Origin: Leptospira sp. WS60.C2
GTDB lineage: Bacteria; Spirochaetota; Leptospiria; Leptospirales; Leptospiraceae
NCBI RefSeq assembly: GCF_040833955.1
Contig: NZ_CP162133.1
Span: 744,001-808,000, forward strand
Length of the DNA stretch: 64,000 nt
Reading direction: 5' to 3'
Within the stretch, counting starts at the first letter, position 1. The number at the start of each line of letters is the position of its first letter. The notes beneath the pieces are model-generated. The model worked only from the letters and a program-made list of their open reading frames with translations, was not told where the DNA came from and did no database searches. Made by a program: the position numbers and the translations under genes. This document shows positions 17,706 to 25,657 of the stretch, one piece after another.

Positions 17706-17733
17706 TTGACCAATTGGAAATGAATAACATAAA
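17706..17733 (+). promoter_or_regulatory. Promoter of the ilv leader region
   Basis: TTGACC at 17706-17711 and CATAAA at 17728-17733, spaced by 16 bases. Transcription would begin near 17740, only a few bases before the leader ORF's ATG at 17745. The -10 match is weak. Confidence 0.45.
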
Positions 17734-17744
17734 AGTAAAAGGCT

Positions 17745-17876
17745 ATGACTACGAAGGCAAAATTACATTCAATTGGAAAAAAATCCAGTTTTGCAATGGG
17801 AATGCCTTCTTATGTACTCACCACTCTCGTTCTAGTCGTCGTCGTATCTTTCTACATACGTAGCTTTCTGTCATAA
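17745..17876 (+). CDS. Val/Leu-rich leader peptide of the acetohydroxyacid synthase gene
   Basis: 43-codon ORF: MTTKAKLHSIGKK at the start, then SSFAMGMPSY, then VLTTLVLVVVV and SFYIRSFLS. Codons 28-34 encode Leu-Val-Leu-Val-Val-Val-Val (17826-17846), exactly the end products of the enzyme encoded downstream. Its stop lies 67 bases before the synthase start and inside the hairpin region. Biased runs of regulatory amino acids are the hallmark of leader peptides such as ivbL of Escherichia coli. The alternative is a small single-span membrane protein, since the same run is hydrophobic. No Shine-Dalgarno is seen; near-leaderless initiation is likely. Confidence 0.75.
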   Translation: MTTKAKLHSIGKKSSFAMGMPSYVLTTLVLVVVVSFYIRSFLS

Positions 17877-17936
17877 TCCTCCTTCGTTTCCTCGGTCGAC
17901 AGAAAGCAAAAGTCGACGGGGAAACCATCCAAGGAG
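17863..17936 (+). promoter_or_regulatory. Two mutually exclusive hairpins that can mask the ilvB ribosome-binding site
   Basis: Hairpin A: GCTTTCTGTC (17863-17872) pairs perfectly with GACAGAAAGC (17898-17907). Hairpin B: GTTTCCTCGGTCGAC (17886-17900) pairs with GTCGACGGGGAAAC (17912-17925) through 14 pairs and one bulge. They share GAC at 17898-17900 and cannot coexist. CTCCTT (17879-17884) is complementary to the synthase Shine-Dalgarno AAGGAG (17931-17936), which extends hairpin B and would hide the site. A ribosome paused at the Val run would reach only to about 17860, freeing A and so breaking B. No T-run follows B, so translational control is inferred. Confidence 0.7.
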
Positions 17937-17943
17937 AGAGATT

Positions 17944-19659
17944 ATGTGGGAAAGGATCACAGTCAGTCAGTATATCATTCAATTTTTAGAATCAAAAAGG
18001 ATCCAATGGATTCCAGGAGTTCCTGGTGGAACTATTTTACCGTTATATGAAAGTTTGGCGGCATCAAGTATCAAACACGTACTTGCTAGGCATGAACAAG
18101 GAGCTGGTTTTATTGCGCAAGGGATAGCTCGCAGTAAAGGAGAGGTGAGTGTCGTATTTGTTTCTTCTGGCCCTGGTGTTGCCAATCTCATTACAGCTGT
18201 CGCTGATGCATACAGAGATTCAGTGCCGATGTTAGTGTTTTCTGGGCAAGTGCCAACTCCTTTAAAAGGAACAGATGCATTCCAAGAATTGGATACAGAG
18301 CGAATTGTTTCATCTCTTGTAAAAAAAGCGTACTCCATTAAAGATCCAAATTTGATTCCAGTGGTTTTGCAAGAAGCGTATCAGATCGCATCGGAAGGAA
18401 AAAAAGGTCCTGTTTGGATTGATCTTCCAAAAGACATTCAAACAAAAACGATTCCTTGGAAAGAGAATCAAAGTTTTGAAACCAACTATTTCTTATCCGG
18501 GCTCAACCATGATAAGAAAACAATCATTTTGGGGGAGACGACTTCTCTCAATTTGTTTCAGAGCCAATGGAAACAGTGTTTCGCAGACGCAAAGTTTCCT
18601 TTGTTGTATTTGGGTGGCGGGGCAAAAAAAGAATCCAGACGTTTTCGCGAAATTGTCAAACAATATCAAATACCAGCTGTCACAACACTTATGGGACTTG
18701 GTATATTCGAAAAGAATGATCCAATGAATTTGGGTATGATGGGAATGCATGGAACCATCGCGGCCAATGAAGCCTTGGGTGTTTGTGATTTACTCATTGC
18801 GATAGGTGTTCGCTTTGACGATCGTGCCATTGGAAACAAAGATTCGTTTTGTCCAAATGCAAAGATCGTCCATATTGATATAGATGCTAACGAAATTGGG
18901 AAAATTAAAAAACCGGATTTGAGTTTGAAAAAAGATATATCGGAAGTGATTTCGTACCTATTCCCGATTCCTATAGAAGAGTCTCTTCTTAATCCACAAA
19001 ACACTGGGGATAAAGGTTATTTGCAACAAATAGAGATATGGAAACAAATTCCAGAGATCCATCCTGCAAAAGAATTGATCACTTCCTTTGCCTCTCTTAT
19101 CCCAAACAAGGATCATTTTGTCATCACTGATGTGGGACAACACCAAATGTGGGTGGCGCAGTATTATCCATTTCTAAATCCTAATCATTGGATCACATCT
19201 GGTGGACAAGGCACAATGGGATTTGGATTGCCTACGTCCATTGGGGTATCTTTGGCAAACCAAAATTCACCTGTTTATTGTTTTACGGGTGACGGCTCGA
19301 TCATGATGAATCTTCAAGAGTTGGCAACATTAAAAGAATTCAATCTGAATGTAAAAATCATTCTTATGAATAATCAGCATTTGGGTTTAGTGAAACAGCA
19401 ACAAGATTTGTTTTATGGAAATGTTTATTCTGGATCAAAGATTCATTTTCTTCCAAACTTTCAAAGCGTATGTGGTGCATTTGAGATTCCCTATATGAAT
19501 TGGGAGAAAGATCAAAATGATTCCGATTTACGGTCTTTGTTAGGAGAACCTGGACCAGGTTTTGTGGAAATCAATATTCCATCTGATTGGGGAGTGTATC
19601 CATTTGTTCCTGGTTGTAAGTCGAACCAAGAATATATCTTAGATTTGGTAAAATGTTAA
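17944..19659 (+). CDS. ilvB: Acetohydroxyacid synthase large subunit, AHAS-I-like
   Basis: 571-residue thiamine-diphosphate enzyme catalysing the first common step of valine, leucine and isoleucine synthesis. Seen: GVPGGTILPLY, the cofactor-activating E51 in RHEQGAG, SGPGVANLITAVADAY, TSGGQGTMGFGLP, the GDGS cofactor motif (FTGDGSIMMNLQEL), and LGLVKQQQDLFYG. The last segment and the C-terminal EINIPSDWGVYPFVPG resemble enterobacterial AHAS I (IlvB) more than ordinary IlvI/IlvG enzymes. No small regulatory subunit gene is adjacent. AAGGAGAG lies 6-7 bases before the ATG and is the target of the upstream hairpin system. A strong terminator follows. Confidence 0.9.
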   Translation: MWERITVSQYIIQFLESKRIQWIPGVPGGTILPLYESLAASSIKHVLARHEQGAGFIAQGIARSKGEVSVVFVSSGPGVANLITAVADAYRDSVPMLVFSGQVPTPLKGTDAFQELDTERIVSSLVKKAYSIKDPNLIPVVLQEAYQIASEGKKGPVWIDLPKDIQTKTIPWKENQSFETNYFLSGLNHDKKTIILGETTSLNLFQSQWKQCFADAKFPLLYLGGGAKKESRRFREIVKQYQIPAVTTLMGLGIFEKNDPMNLGMMGMHGTIAANEALGVCDLLIAIGVRFDDRAIGNKDSFCPNAKIVHIDIDANEIGKIKKPDLSLKKDISEVISYLFPIPIEESLLNPQNTGDKGYLQQIEIWKQIPEIHPAKELITSFASLIPNKDHFVITDVGQHQMWVAQYYPFLNPNHWITSGGQGTMGFGLPTSIGVSLANQNSPVYCFTGDGSIMMNLQELATLKEFNLNVKIILMNNQHLGLVKQQQDLFYGNVYSGSKIHFLPNFQSVCGAFEIPYMNWEKDQNDSDLRSLLGEPGPGFVEINIPSDWGVYPFVPGCKSNQEYILDLVKC

Positions 19660-19663
19660 TCAT

Positions 19664-19700
19664 AAACTCCCATAGAATTGGATTCATTCTATGGGAGTTT
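19664..19700. terminator. Bidirectional terminator between ilvB and glnK
   Basis: A perfect 15-bp stem: AAACTCCCATAGAAT at 19664-19678 and its complement at 19686-19700, with a 7-base loop, followed by TTTT on the plus strand. It separates two convergent genes and can serve both. Confidence 0.85.
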
Positions 19701-19707
19701 TTAGAGA

Positions 19708-20055
19708 TTAAATTGCTTTGTTCCCTCGTTCACCACTTCGGATGCGAATCACTTCTTCCAACGGCATGACGAAGATTTTCCCATCTCCGATTTTACCCTC
19801 TGGACCAGTTTTGGCCGCTTTTAGAATGGCATCGACTGTTGGTTTTACAAATTCATCGTTGACAGCGATTTCCAATCGAACTTTTCGTAACAAGTTCACT
19901 TGGTATTCGTGTCCGCGAAACACTTCTGTTTTGCCTTTTTGTTGTCCATATCCTTGAACATCACTCACTGTTAGACGATATATTTCATTCTTTGTGAGTT
20001 CGTTTTTTACTTCTTCCAATTTGTGTGGTTGAATGATTGCAATGACTAATTTCAT
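19708..20055 (-). CDS. glnK: PII nitrogen regulatory protein
   Basis: 115-residue trimeric PII signal protein that senses 2-oxoglutarate and ATP/ADP and binds AmtB or glutamine synthetase regulators. The sequence has MKLVIAIIQPHKLEEVK, a T-loop with GYGQQKGKTEVFRGHEYQ including the uridylylation-site Tyr51, and the ATP-binding end of GDGKIFVMPLEEVIRIRSGE. It follows amtB by 4 bases, the classical order amtB-glnK, so it is called GlnK although GlnB cannot be excluded by sequence. Confidence 0.93.
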   Translation of the reverse strand: MKLVIAIIQPHKLEEVKNELTKNEIYRLTVSDVQGYGQQKGKTEVFRGHEYQVNLLRKVRLEIAVNDEFVKPTVDAILKAAKTGPEGKIGDGKIFVMPLEEVIRIRSGERGNKAI

Positions 20056-20059
20056 AAAT

Positions 20060-21349
20060 TTACCTTATATCATATCCTTTTTCACCATGAATCTCTTGGT
20101 CGAGTCCAGTGATTTCTTTATCTTCCTCAATTCTGAAGCCAATTGTTTTTTCGATGACTAATGCAAGTAAATAGGAAACAACAAAAGAATAAAATCCTGT
20201 TGCCACAACACTTATCACTTGTGCCATCATTTGATCACCGAATGTCATACCTTCTGCTAATTCTAATGCAAAAATACCAGTTAAGATGGCTCCAAAGGCA
20301 CCACCTGCACCATGGATTCCGAAAGCATCCAATGTATCATCATACTTAAACTTACCTTTTAGAAGAATCGCCAAATAGCAGATAGGTGATACTAGTAAAC
20401 CCATAATGATTGCACCTTTGATACCAACAAAACCAGATGCAGGAGTGATAACCACTAATCCGGCTACAATGCCTGAAGCTGCTCCTAGAGCTGTTGCCTT
20501 TTTTGTATGATACCATTCAATGAGTAACCAACTTGCTCCCGCTGCAGCGGGCGCAACCAAAGTGACCAAAAAGGCTCGAGCAGCAAGACCATTTACGGCA
20601 AGACCAGAGCCCGCATTAAAACCAAACCATCCAAACCATAATAATCCCGATCCAAGGAGAGTATATGTCATGTTATTGGGATGGGTTAAAAGAGATGGGT
20701 CTCCCTTTCGTTTGCCAATGACAATCGCAGCAGATAAACCAGCAATACCTGAAATCAAATGTACAACAGTCCCTCCAGCAAAATCCAAGGCATTCATTTT
20801 GAACAACCAGCCAGATTCTGCCCAAACCCAATGAGCTACTGGATCATAGACTAACGTAGACCATACGAGAATGAAAAGAATATAAGCAGAAAGTTTGATT
20901 CTTTCAGCAATTGCTCCTGAGATGAGTGCAGGTGTGATGATAGCAAACATCCCTTGGAATAAAAAATGAACATAGGTTGGGATAGTGCCTAAGGTAGAAT
21001 TCAAATCAATTCCATCTAGGAAGGCCAAATCAAAATTGCCTACGTAAGGATTGTCTCCAGAAAAAGCTAAGCTGTATCCGAAGATGGTCCACTGTAGTGT
21101 CATGACGATCATCGCAACAAAACTATGCATCATCGTTGATAAAACATTTTTAGAACGAACGATCCCTCCATAAAACAAGGAAAGACCAGGAATCATAAAA
21201 AACACAAATGCTGATGAAACTAACATCCATGTTGTATCTGATTTATCGATTTGGTTTGCTACTGTTGTTTCGCCATCTGCCAATAGTAGATTTGGCAAAA
21301 GAAACAAAAAACAGAGTAATACAGGCCTTATGACCATTTGTACATTCAT
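20060..21349 (-). CDS. amtB: Ammonium transporter
   Basis: 429-residue Amt/MEP/Rh channel importing ammonium. It begins with a signal peptide (hydrophobic core LLCFLFLLPNLLLA, probable cleavage before DGETT) and then eleven membrane helices. Family motifs are present: FFMIPGLSLFYGGIVRSKN, DFAGGTVVHLISGIAGL, WFGWFGFNAGSGL and DTLDAFGIHGAGGAFG carrying the conserved pore His. The C-terminal cytoplasmic tail (DKEITGLDQEIHGEKGY) is the PII-binding region. Cotranscribed with glnK. I saw no convincing sigma54 promoter upstream. Confidence 0.95.
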   Translation of the reverse strand: MNVQMVIRPVLLCFLFLLPNLLLADGETTVANQIDKSDTTWMLVSSAFVFFMIPGLSLFYGGIVRSKNVLSTMMHSFVAMIVMTLQWTIFGYSLAFSGDNPYVGNFDLAFLDGIDLNSTLGTIPTYVHFLFQGMFAIITPALISGAIAERIKLSAYILFILVWSTLVYDPVAHWVWAESGWLFKMNALDFAGGTVVHLISGIAGLSAAIVIGKRKGDPSLLTHPNNMTYTLLGSGLLWFGWFGFNAGSGLAVNGLAARAFLVTLVAPAAAGASWLLIEWYHTKKATALGAASGIVAGLVVITPASGFVGIKGAIIMGLLVSPICYLAILLKGKFKYDDTLDAFGIHGAGGAFGAILTGIFALELAEGMTFGDQMMAQVISVVATGFYSFVVSYLLALVIEKTIGFRIEEDKEITGLDQEIHGEKGYDIR

Positions 21350-21522
21350 AGTTTACTCCAAAGAAACTAGATTCAAGTTCCGAAATAAAATTCGTATTAT
21401 TAGGAATGGGGTATCGTATGAAAGCGAGTAAAAATCGTAGAAAATGTGAACTTTTTTACAGAAAAATCCAGGATTCGAGATAGGAGTTTGCCAACGGAAA
21501 TTTGGTGTGATAAGGGGTTTTT

Positions 21523-21566
21523 ATTGGGAGGCGGGTTCAGTTCCCCACCCATAATCAGGGCGGGGT
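21523..21566 (+). repeat. GC-rich repeat, copy 1
   Basis: Begins ATTGGGAGGCGGGT, continues with CCCCACCCA after a 6-base variable part, and ends GGGCGGGG after another variable part. It shares this pattern with the copy at 22686-22731 in the same orientation. Internal complementarity (TGGG with CCCA) allows a hairpin. Confidence 0.65.
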
Positions 21567-21630
21567 GACTAGATTCGCAATTTTCCTCGAAATCTATGCA
21601 TTTATTCTGAAATTCTATAAAAAAGATTGA

Positions 21631-21652
21631 ACAAAATTAAATTGTGTACAAT
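21631..21652. promoter_or_regulatory. Candidate OhrR/MarR operator before the peroxidase gene
   Basis: ACAAAATTAAATTGT (21631-21645) and the overlapping ATTGTGTACAAT (21641-21652) are imperfect and perfect short dyads, close in style to known OhrR boxes such as TACAATTAAATTGTA. They overlap a TACAAT -10-like hexamer. The OhrR-like gene two positions downstream is the natural candidate regulator. Confidence 0.45.
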
Positions 21653-21677
21653 CTAATTTCCAAAAACGGAGTAAACT

Positions 21678-22163
21678 ATGGCAGAAGAATTTTATAAAAT
21701 TAAAGTGAAGCGCGGTTCTGAGGAAATCCCGATGGAGCAGTTTAAAGACAAAGTGTTGCTAATTGTGAATACAGCGAGTCAATGTGGGTTCACTCCTCAA
21801 TACAAAGGATTGCAAGAAACATATGATCGTTGGAAGAATAAGGGATTTGAAATTTTAGCATTCCCTTGCAACCAATTCGGAGAACAAGAACCAGGATCTT
21901 ATGCAGAAATAAAATTATTTTGCGAAAAGACATTTTCAACAACCTTCCCAATTTTTTCCAAGCTTGAAGTAAATGGGCCTAATACGGATCCACTCTATTC
22001 ACATTTGAAAAAAAGTGCACCAGGTATTTTTGGTTCTCTTGATATCAAATGGAATTTTACAAAGTTCCTCGTTGATAAAAATGGAAATGTAGTGAAGCGT
22101 TATGCTCCTATTACAAAACCAGAAGCGATCGAAAAGGATATTGAAAAACTTGTCCAAGGCTAA
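21678..22163 (+). CDS. Glutathione-peroxidase-family thiol peroxidase
   Basis: 161-residue peroxidase with peroxidatic Cys36 (NTASQCGFTP), catalytic Gln66 (FPCNQFG) and Trp125 (IKWNFTKF). A second Cys82 in FCEKTF matches the resolving Cys of thioredoxin-dependent members, so the reductant is probably thioredoxin, not glutathione. It detoxifies hydrogen peroxide and organic hydroperoxides in the cytoplasm or periplasm; no signal peptide is visible. CGGAG lies upstream of the ATG. The OhrR-like regulator gene follows 22 bases after the stop. Confidence 0.92.
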   Translation: MAEEFYKIKVKRGSEEIPMEQFKDKVLLIVNTASQCGFTPQYKGLQETYDRWKNKGFEILAFPCNQFGEQEPGSYAEIKLFCEKTFSTTFPIFSKLEVNGPNTDPLYSHLKKSAPGIFGSLDIKWNFTKFLVDKNGNVVKRYAPITKPEAIEKDIEKLVQG

Positions 22164-22185
22164 ATCACAAAAGGAAGAGGTTCTT

Positions 22186-22587
22186 TTGCTGAAGAACCAA
22201 ATTTGTTTTTCGATGTACTCTTCCATGCATCGACTGATGAAACTCTATCGTCCGCTTCTTGCGGAAATAGGGTTAACTTATCCACAATACCTTGTTATGC
22301 TTGTTATGTGGGAAGACGAAATTGCTACAGTAAGTAAAATAGGCGAAAAGCTTCAGCTGGATTCTGGAACTTTAACGCCACTATTAAAAAGACTCCAACT
22401 TATGGGTCTCGTTCAAAGAATCCGAAGTGAAAGGGACGAACGAATTGTGGAGATTGTCTTAACAAAGAAAGGCAAAACCTTGCGAGAAAAAGCCAAGCCA
22501 ATCCCCGAGCAAATTTTCTGTCTCTCTGGGATTGCTGAATCGCAAGCTGGTCAGTTGAAACAAATTTTGGACCAATTGGGCAAATAA
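22186..22587 (+). CDS. OhrR-like MarR-family regulator
   Basis: Winged-helix regulator. The N-terminal LKNQICFSMYSSMHRL followed by YRPLLAEIGLTYPQYLVMLVMWE is the OhrR signature, with the redox-sensing Cys in QICF. The wing region is RLQLMGLVQRIRSERDERIVEIVLT. OhrR proteins repress peroxide-detoxifying genes until the Cys is oxidised. TTG at 22186 is chosen because AGGAAGAGG precedes it by about 7 bases, giving 133 residues; TTG at 22150 would give 145 residues and overlap the peroxidase gene. It probably controls the peroxidase upstream. Confidence 0.82.
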   Translation: MLKNQICFSMYSSMHRLMKLYRPLLAEIGLTYPQYLVMLVMWEDEIATVSKIGEKLQLDSGTLTPLLKRLQLMGLVQRIRSERDERIVEIVLTKKGKTLREKAKPIPEQIFCLSGIAESQAGQLKQILDQLGK

Positions 22588-22685
22588 AAAATCCCCATTG
22601 CGCAAAGATGAACTTTTCTCAATTAAAAATTTAGAGAAGTCAAAAAGACCTTCCCCAACCAACAAACTTATGATATATGGACTTC

Positions 22686-22731
22686 ATTGGGTGGCGGGTG
22701 GATTACCCCACCCAGTTCGATACGGGCGGGG
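22686..22731 (+). repeat. GC-rich repeat, copy 2
   Basis: Begins ATTGGGTGGCGGGTG, then CCCCACCCA, then GGGCGGGG. TGGGTGG can pair with CCACCCA to form a 7-bp hairpin. Read in one frame it encodes a GGLPHPVRYGRG-like string, which is a by-product of the repeat and not a gene. It stands in the leader of the atp operon. Confidence 0.65.
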
Positions 22732-22808
22732 ATCTATACCTTCATACCCAAACCCAACAACCCTTTATCCTACTTGCTCCCATACCCGCAAAACTCCAAA
22801 GTGAACTC

Positions 22809-23189
22809 ATGGATCTAAACTCAGTCAATCTCAAGCGGTTCCATTTGCATTACTTTAGTTATCTATTGGTTTTATTCCTGTTAAGCATTCCGCTAACTGC
22901 AGGTTTGGTGGAGGAAGGATATCGGATTTTGTTCTATATTGGTGGGGCAATTTCCTTTGCTGTGCAAATGGCGATCTTGCAATTACGATTCCTTCCTCGT
23001 AAGATACCCGCCTTATCTGAGTCGGGATTCCCGCTTTTCACCGTATTTCTTTCTTTTTTTCTGAATCTAGGCATTTTGTCTGCGTTTCAGGTCTTAGAGT
23101 ACCCTTTTGAGGCAACTTCTGGATTTTTAATTGCCTATTTCGTCCACCTTCTTTTCCTTGTATTTGCGAGCTATTTCAGTGGAAAATAA
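22809..23189 (+). CDS. atpI: AtpI-like membrane protein of the atp operon
   Basis: 126 residues from ATG 22809, with four hydrophobic helices (FSYLLVLFLLSIPLTAGLV; RILFYIGGAISFAVQMAIL; a third near residue 75; and a C-terminal one). It stands first in the ATP synthase operon and overlaps atpB by 11 bases, the usual place of AtpI, a poorly conserved assembly or Mg-transport factor. Sequence similarity to AtpI is weak, so position is the main evidence. Longer in-frame starts run into the GC-rich repeat. Confidence 0.65.
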   Translation: MDLNSVNLKRFHLHYFSYLLVLFLLSIPLTAGLVEEGYRILFYIGGAISFAVQMAILQLRFLPRKIPALSESGFPLFTVFLSFFLNLGILSAFQVLEYPFEATSGFLIAYFVHLLFLVFASYFSGK

Positions 23190-24237
23190 GTCTAAATATC
23201 GGTTTTTTTTATCATTTTTATTAGTTTTTTCCCTTAGTTTTACGAATGTTTTTGCAAACGATTCGGAAGGGCACAGCTCTGATGAGGGCTTCGATTTCAG
23301 CGAAGTGATGGCACACCACTTAGGTGATGCTCCGATCTTCCCTCTGAACTTCGGTGGTTCTATCGTCACAGAAGGACAACCTGGTTTCGATGCAGAAAAC
23401 AATGATGTGTTCGTAAACCACGATGGGGTCAAGTATCACTATGTGGGTGGACTTGACCTTCACATCACGAAACGCGTCACTATGATGTGGATCGCTTGTT
23501 TCTTTATGTTCATCGTTTTCATCCCAGCGGCAAACCTGATCTCAAAAAACCCAAAAAAAGTGCACAGCAAATTCACTTCGGGTGTAGAAGCATTCGTGAG
23601 TTACTTAAAAGAAAACGTAGTCGATTCTTCTCTCGACCACCACGGGCATTCTTACTACCATTACATCTTCTCTTTGTTTTTCTTTATTCTGTTCTGTAAC
23701 TTATTTGGTCTCATCCCTTCTGTAGGGGAGTTAACTGTAGCTACCTCTGATGCACTTGTTGCCGTTGGAGTTTTTGAGCACACACCACATTCCCTTCATA
23801 CGTTTGGAGAGATTTGGTCTGGTATCACACCAACTGGTGACATCAGTGTCACATTATCTCTTGCCTCTATTACATTACTTACGATTTACGGAACTGCATT
23901 TTCTTACCAAGGTATTTCCTTCGTAGCACACGCGGTTCCTAAGGGAGTACCTCTCCCTCTCTGGCCACTCATGTGGGTTCTAGAGTTTATTGTCACTCAT
24001 ATTGCCCGATCGTTTGCGTTAACCATGAGGTTACTTGCCAACATGACAGCAGGACACGTTATGATCCTTGCGTTACTTGGGTTTATCTTTATGAGTGAAA
24101 GTTGGATGATTGCACCTGTTTCTGTTCTCAGTTCAGTGCTCATCTACTTTTTAGAACTACTTGTAGCATTTCTACAAGCGTTCATTTTCTCACTGCTCAC
24201 AACCGTGTTCATCGGAACTGTGATGCATAGACATTAA
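23179..24237 (+). CDS. atpB: ATP synthase Fo subunit a
   Basis: 352 residues from GTG 23179, which overlaps the atpI stop. A signal-peptide-like N terminus (FFLSFLLVFSLSFTNVFA) precedes an external domain of about 60 residues with His-rich patches, and then five to six helices. The proton-channel Arg is in FALTMRLLANMTAGH. The a subunit forms the two half-channels next to the c-ring. The N-terminal extension is longer than in Escherichia coli but common in spirochaetes and Bacteroidetes-type subunits. Confidence 0.92.
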   Translation: MENKSKYRFFLSFLLVFSLSFTNVFANDSEGHSSDEGFDFSEVMAHHLGDAPIFPLNFGGSIVTEGQPGFDAENNDVFVNHDGVKYHYVGGLDLHITKRVTMMWIACFFMFIVFIPAANLISKNPKKVHSKFTSGVEAFVSYLKENVVDSSLDHHGHSYYHYIFSLFFFILFCNLFGLIPSVGELTVATSDALVAVGVFEHTPHSLHTFGEIWSGITPTGDISVTLSLASITLLTIYGTAFSYQGISFVAHAVPKGVPLPLWPLMWVLEFIVTHIARSFALTMRLLANMTAGHVMILALLGFIFMSESWMIAPVSVLSSVLIYFLELLVAFLQAFIFSLLTTVFIGTVMHRH

Positions 24238-24285
24238 CATTGGTTTTATTTATATTATAAAACACACAGGAGTGAAACGAAAACA

Positions 24286-24570
24286 ATGGAATTCGGTTTA
24301 GGATACATCGCAGTAGGACTCGCAGCAGGACTTGCATTACTTGGTGCAGGAATCGGTATTGGTAGAATTGGTGGATCAGTGGCAGAAAGCATTAGCCGCC
24401 AACCAGAAGCAGCGGGAAAGATCCAACTCGTTCTTTACGTAGCAGCAGGTATGATTGAAGGTGCAGCACTTTTCGCAGTGGTAATCGCTCTTCTTATCGC
24501 GCTCAAACTCAATGGCTCAATTGATAAAACAATTGGTGCTGGTGCCACTAAAGTAGAACAAGGACAATAG
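24286..24570 (+). CDS. atpE: ATP synthase Fo subunit c
   Basis: 94-residue hairpin of two membrane helices that assembles into the rotor ring. The first helix is the Gly/Ala-rich GLAAGLALLGAGIGIGRIGG; the loop contains SISRQPEA; the second helix carries the ion-binding Glu58 in AAGMIEGAALFAVV. The residues around E58 look proton-type, not the Gln/Ser-Thr set of sodium rings. AGGAG lies 13 bases before the ATG. Confidence 0.95.
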   Translation: MEFGLGYIAVGLAAGLALLGAGIGIGRIGGSVAESISRQPEAAGKIQLVLYVAAGMIEGAALFAVVIALLIALKLNGSIDKTIGAGATKVEQGQ

Positions 24571-24572
24571 TC

Positions 24573-25097
24573 TTGGTACTCCTCGCGGCTTCCGGCTTCA
24601 ATTTGCTGAAAGTCAATCCGGGTCTGGTCATCTGGACCCTGGTCACTTTCTCAGTTGTTGTCTTCGTTCTTAAAAAATTTGCATGGGACAAGATCCTTCA
24701 TGCTCTCGAAGAACGTGCTTCCGGCATCCAAGGTGATATCAACAAAGCGGAATCTCTTCGTGTTGAAGCAGAAAAGTCTTTAAAAGAATACAAAGACCAA
24801 CTCTTCCAAGCAACAGAAGAAGCACACAGAATTGTCGATGAAGCTAAGAAAGATGCAGTTGCTCTCCGCACTCGGTTGACGGAAGAAGCACACAATGAAG
24901 TAAAAAGTATCAAAGATAACGCTGTTCGAGAGATCGAACTTGCAAAAAGCAGAGCCTTGTCTGAGTTACAAAACCAAATTGTGGAAATGTCCGTTCTCAT
25001 CGCGAGTGAGATCTTGGAGAAACAATTGAAGAAGGAAGACTATGCTTCCTTTGTTGAAAAAGAGATCGCTAAACTCGATAAACTTAAAATAAAATGA
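24573..25097 (+). CDS. atpF: ATP synthase Fo subunit b
   Basis: 174 residues with an N-terminal membrane anchor (LVIWTLVTFSVVVFVLKKFAW) and a long charged coiled coil that forms the stator stalk. The start is TTG at 24573, two bases after the atpE stop, with AGGACA inside atpE as the ribosome site. Its stop overlaps atpH by ATGA. Length and pattern are typical. Confidence 0.92.
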   Translation: MVLLAASGFNLLKVNPGLVIWTLVTFSVVVFVLKKFAWDKILHALEERASGIQGDINKAESLRVEAEKSLKEYKDQLFQATEEAHRIVDEAKKDAVALRTRLTEEAHNEVKSIKDNAVREIELAKSRALSELQNQIVEMSVLIASEILEKQLKKEDYASFVEKEIAKLDKLKIK

Positions 25098-25657
25098 GTC
25101 TGAACCAAATTTCAAAGGTTTACGCAACGGCAATTTTAGAGTTAGCTCAAGAAACTAACTCACTTGAGTCAACGGAAGAGGAATTATCAACGCTTGTTGA
25201 TGTTTTCTTTTCCGATGATTCGATTCGCCATTATTTTCTTTCTCCGTTAGTTGATCCTTCTGAGAAAGAACAAACTGCCGCAAAGTCAGTTCAAGGGAAA
25301 GCATCAGAAATTGTTGCTAACTTCATTACACTTGTGGTTCGTAAAAACAGGTTCCTTTACTTAAAGGATATTTTGGAAGACTACCGTGCAGGCGTTGACC
25401 GACTTAAAAATCGTAGCTCCCTCCGCATTGTTTCCCAAGAGTCATTAGGCAAAGAAGCAGTGGATCGAATCACGAAGTCCATCGCTTCCAAGTTCGGACG
25501 TGATCTTCGTGTCACAGAACAAACGGATCCAACCCTCATTGGTGGATTCAAGATCTATATAGACGACTTTTTAATCGATGCCTCAATCCGTGCAAAACTT
25601 GCCGGAACTAGAGAGGCTCTCCTCCAAAAGAAAATCCCAGTCGGAGCATTTGAATGA
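25094..25657 (+). CDS. atpH: ATP synthase F1 subunit delta
   Basis: 187-residue peripheral stalk subunit joining b to the top of F1. The helical N-terminal domain ([11 protein letters not shown]) and the C-terminal signature [21 protein letters not shown] are intact. Overlaps atpF and atpA by four bases each (ATGA), indicating tight translational coupling. Confidence 0.93.
   Translation: MSLNQISKVYATAILELAQETNSLESTEEELSTLVDVFFSDDSIRHYFLSPLVDPSEKEQTAAKSVQGKASEIVANFITLVVRKNRFLYLKDILEDYRAGVDRLKNRSSLRIVSQESLGKEAVDRITKSIASKFGRDLRVTEQTDPTLIGGFKIYIDDFLIDASIRAKLAGTREALLQKKIPVGAFE

Larger units (their letters stand above)
21350..21677. other. 328-base gap between amtB and the peroxidase gene
   Basis: Divergent intergenic region. 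From left to right it holds A/T-rich sequence in front of amtB with no recognisable regulatory element, one copy of the GC-rich repeat (21523-21566), and an A/T-rich promoter region with a dyad just before the peroxidase gene. I saw no ORF of note in it. Confidence 0.6.

Noticed and set aside
21350..21500. Possible sigma54 promoter before amtB
   Set aside because: A TTGGCA-like -24 element is present on the minus strand, but no GC at the -12 position was found at the correct spacing.
22598..22804. ORF encoding a GGLPHPVRYGRG-like string
   Set aside because: It is produced by translating the GC-rich repeat and has no ribosome site or family resemblance.
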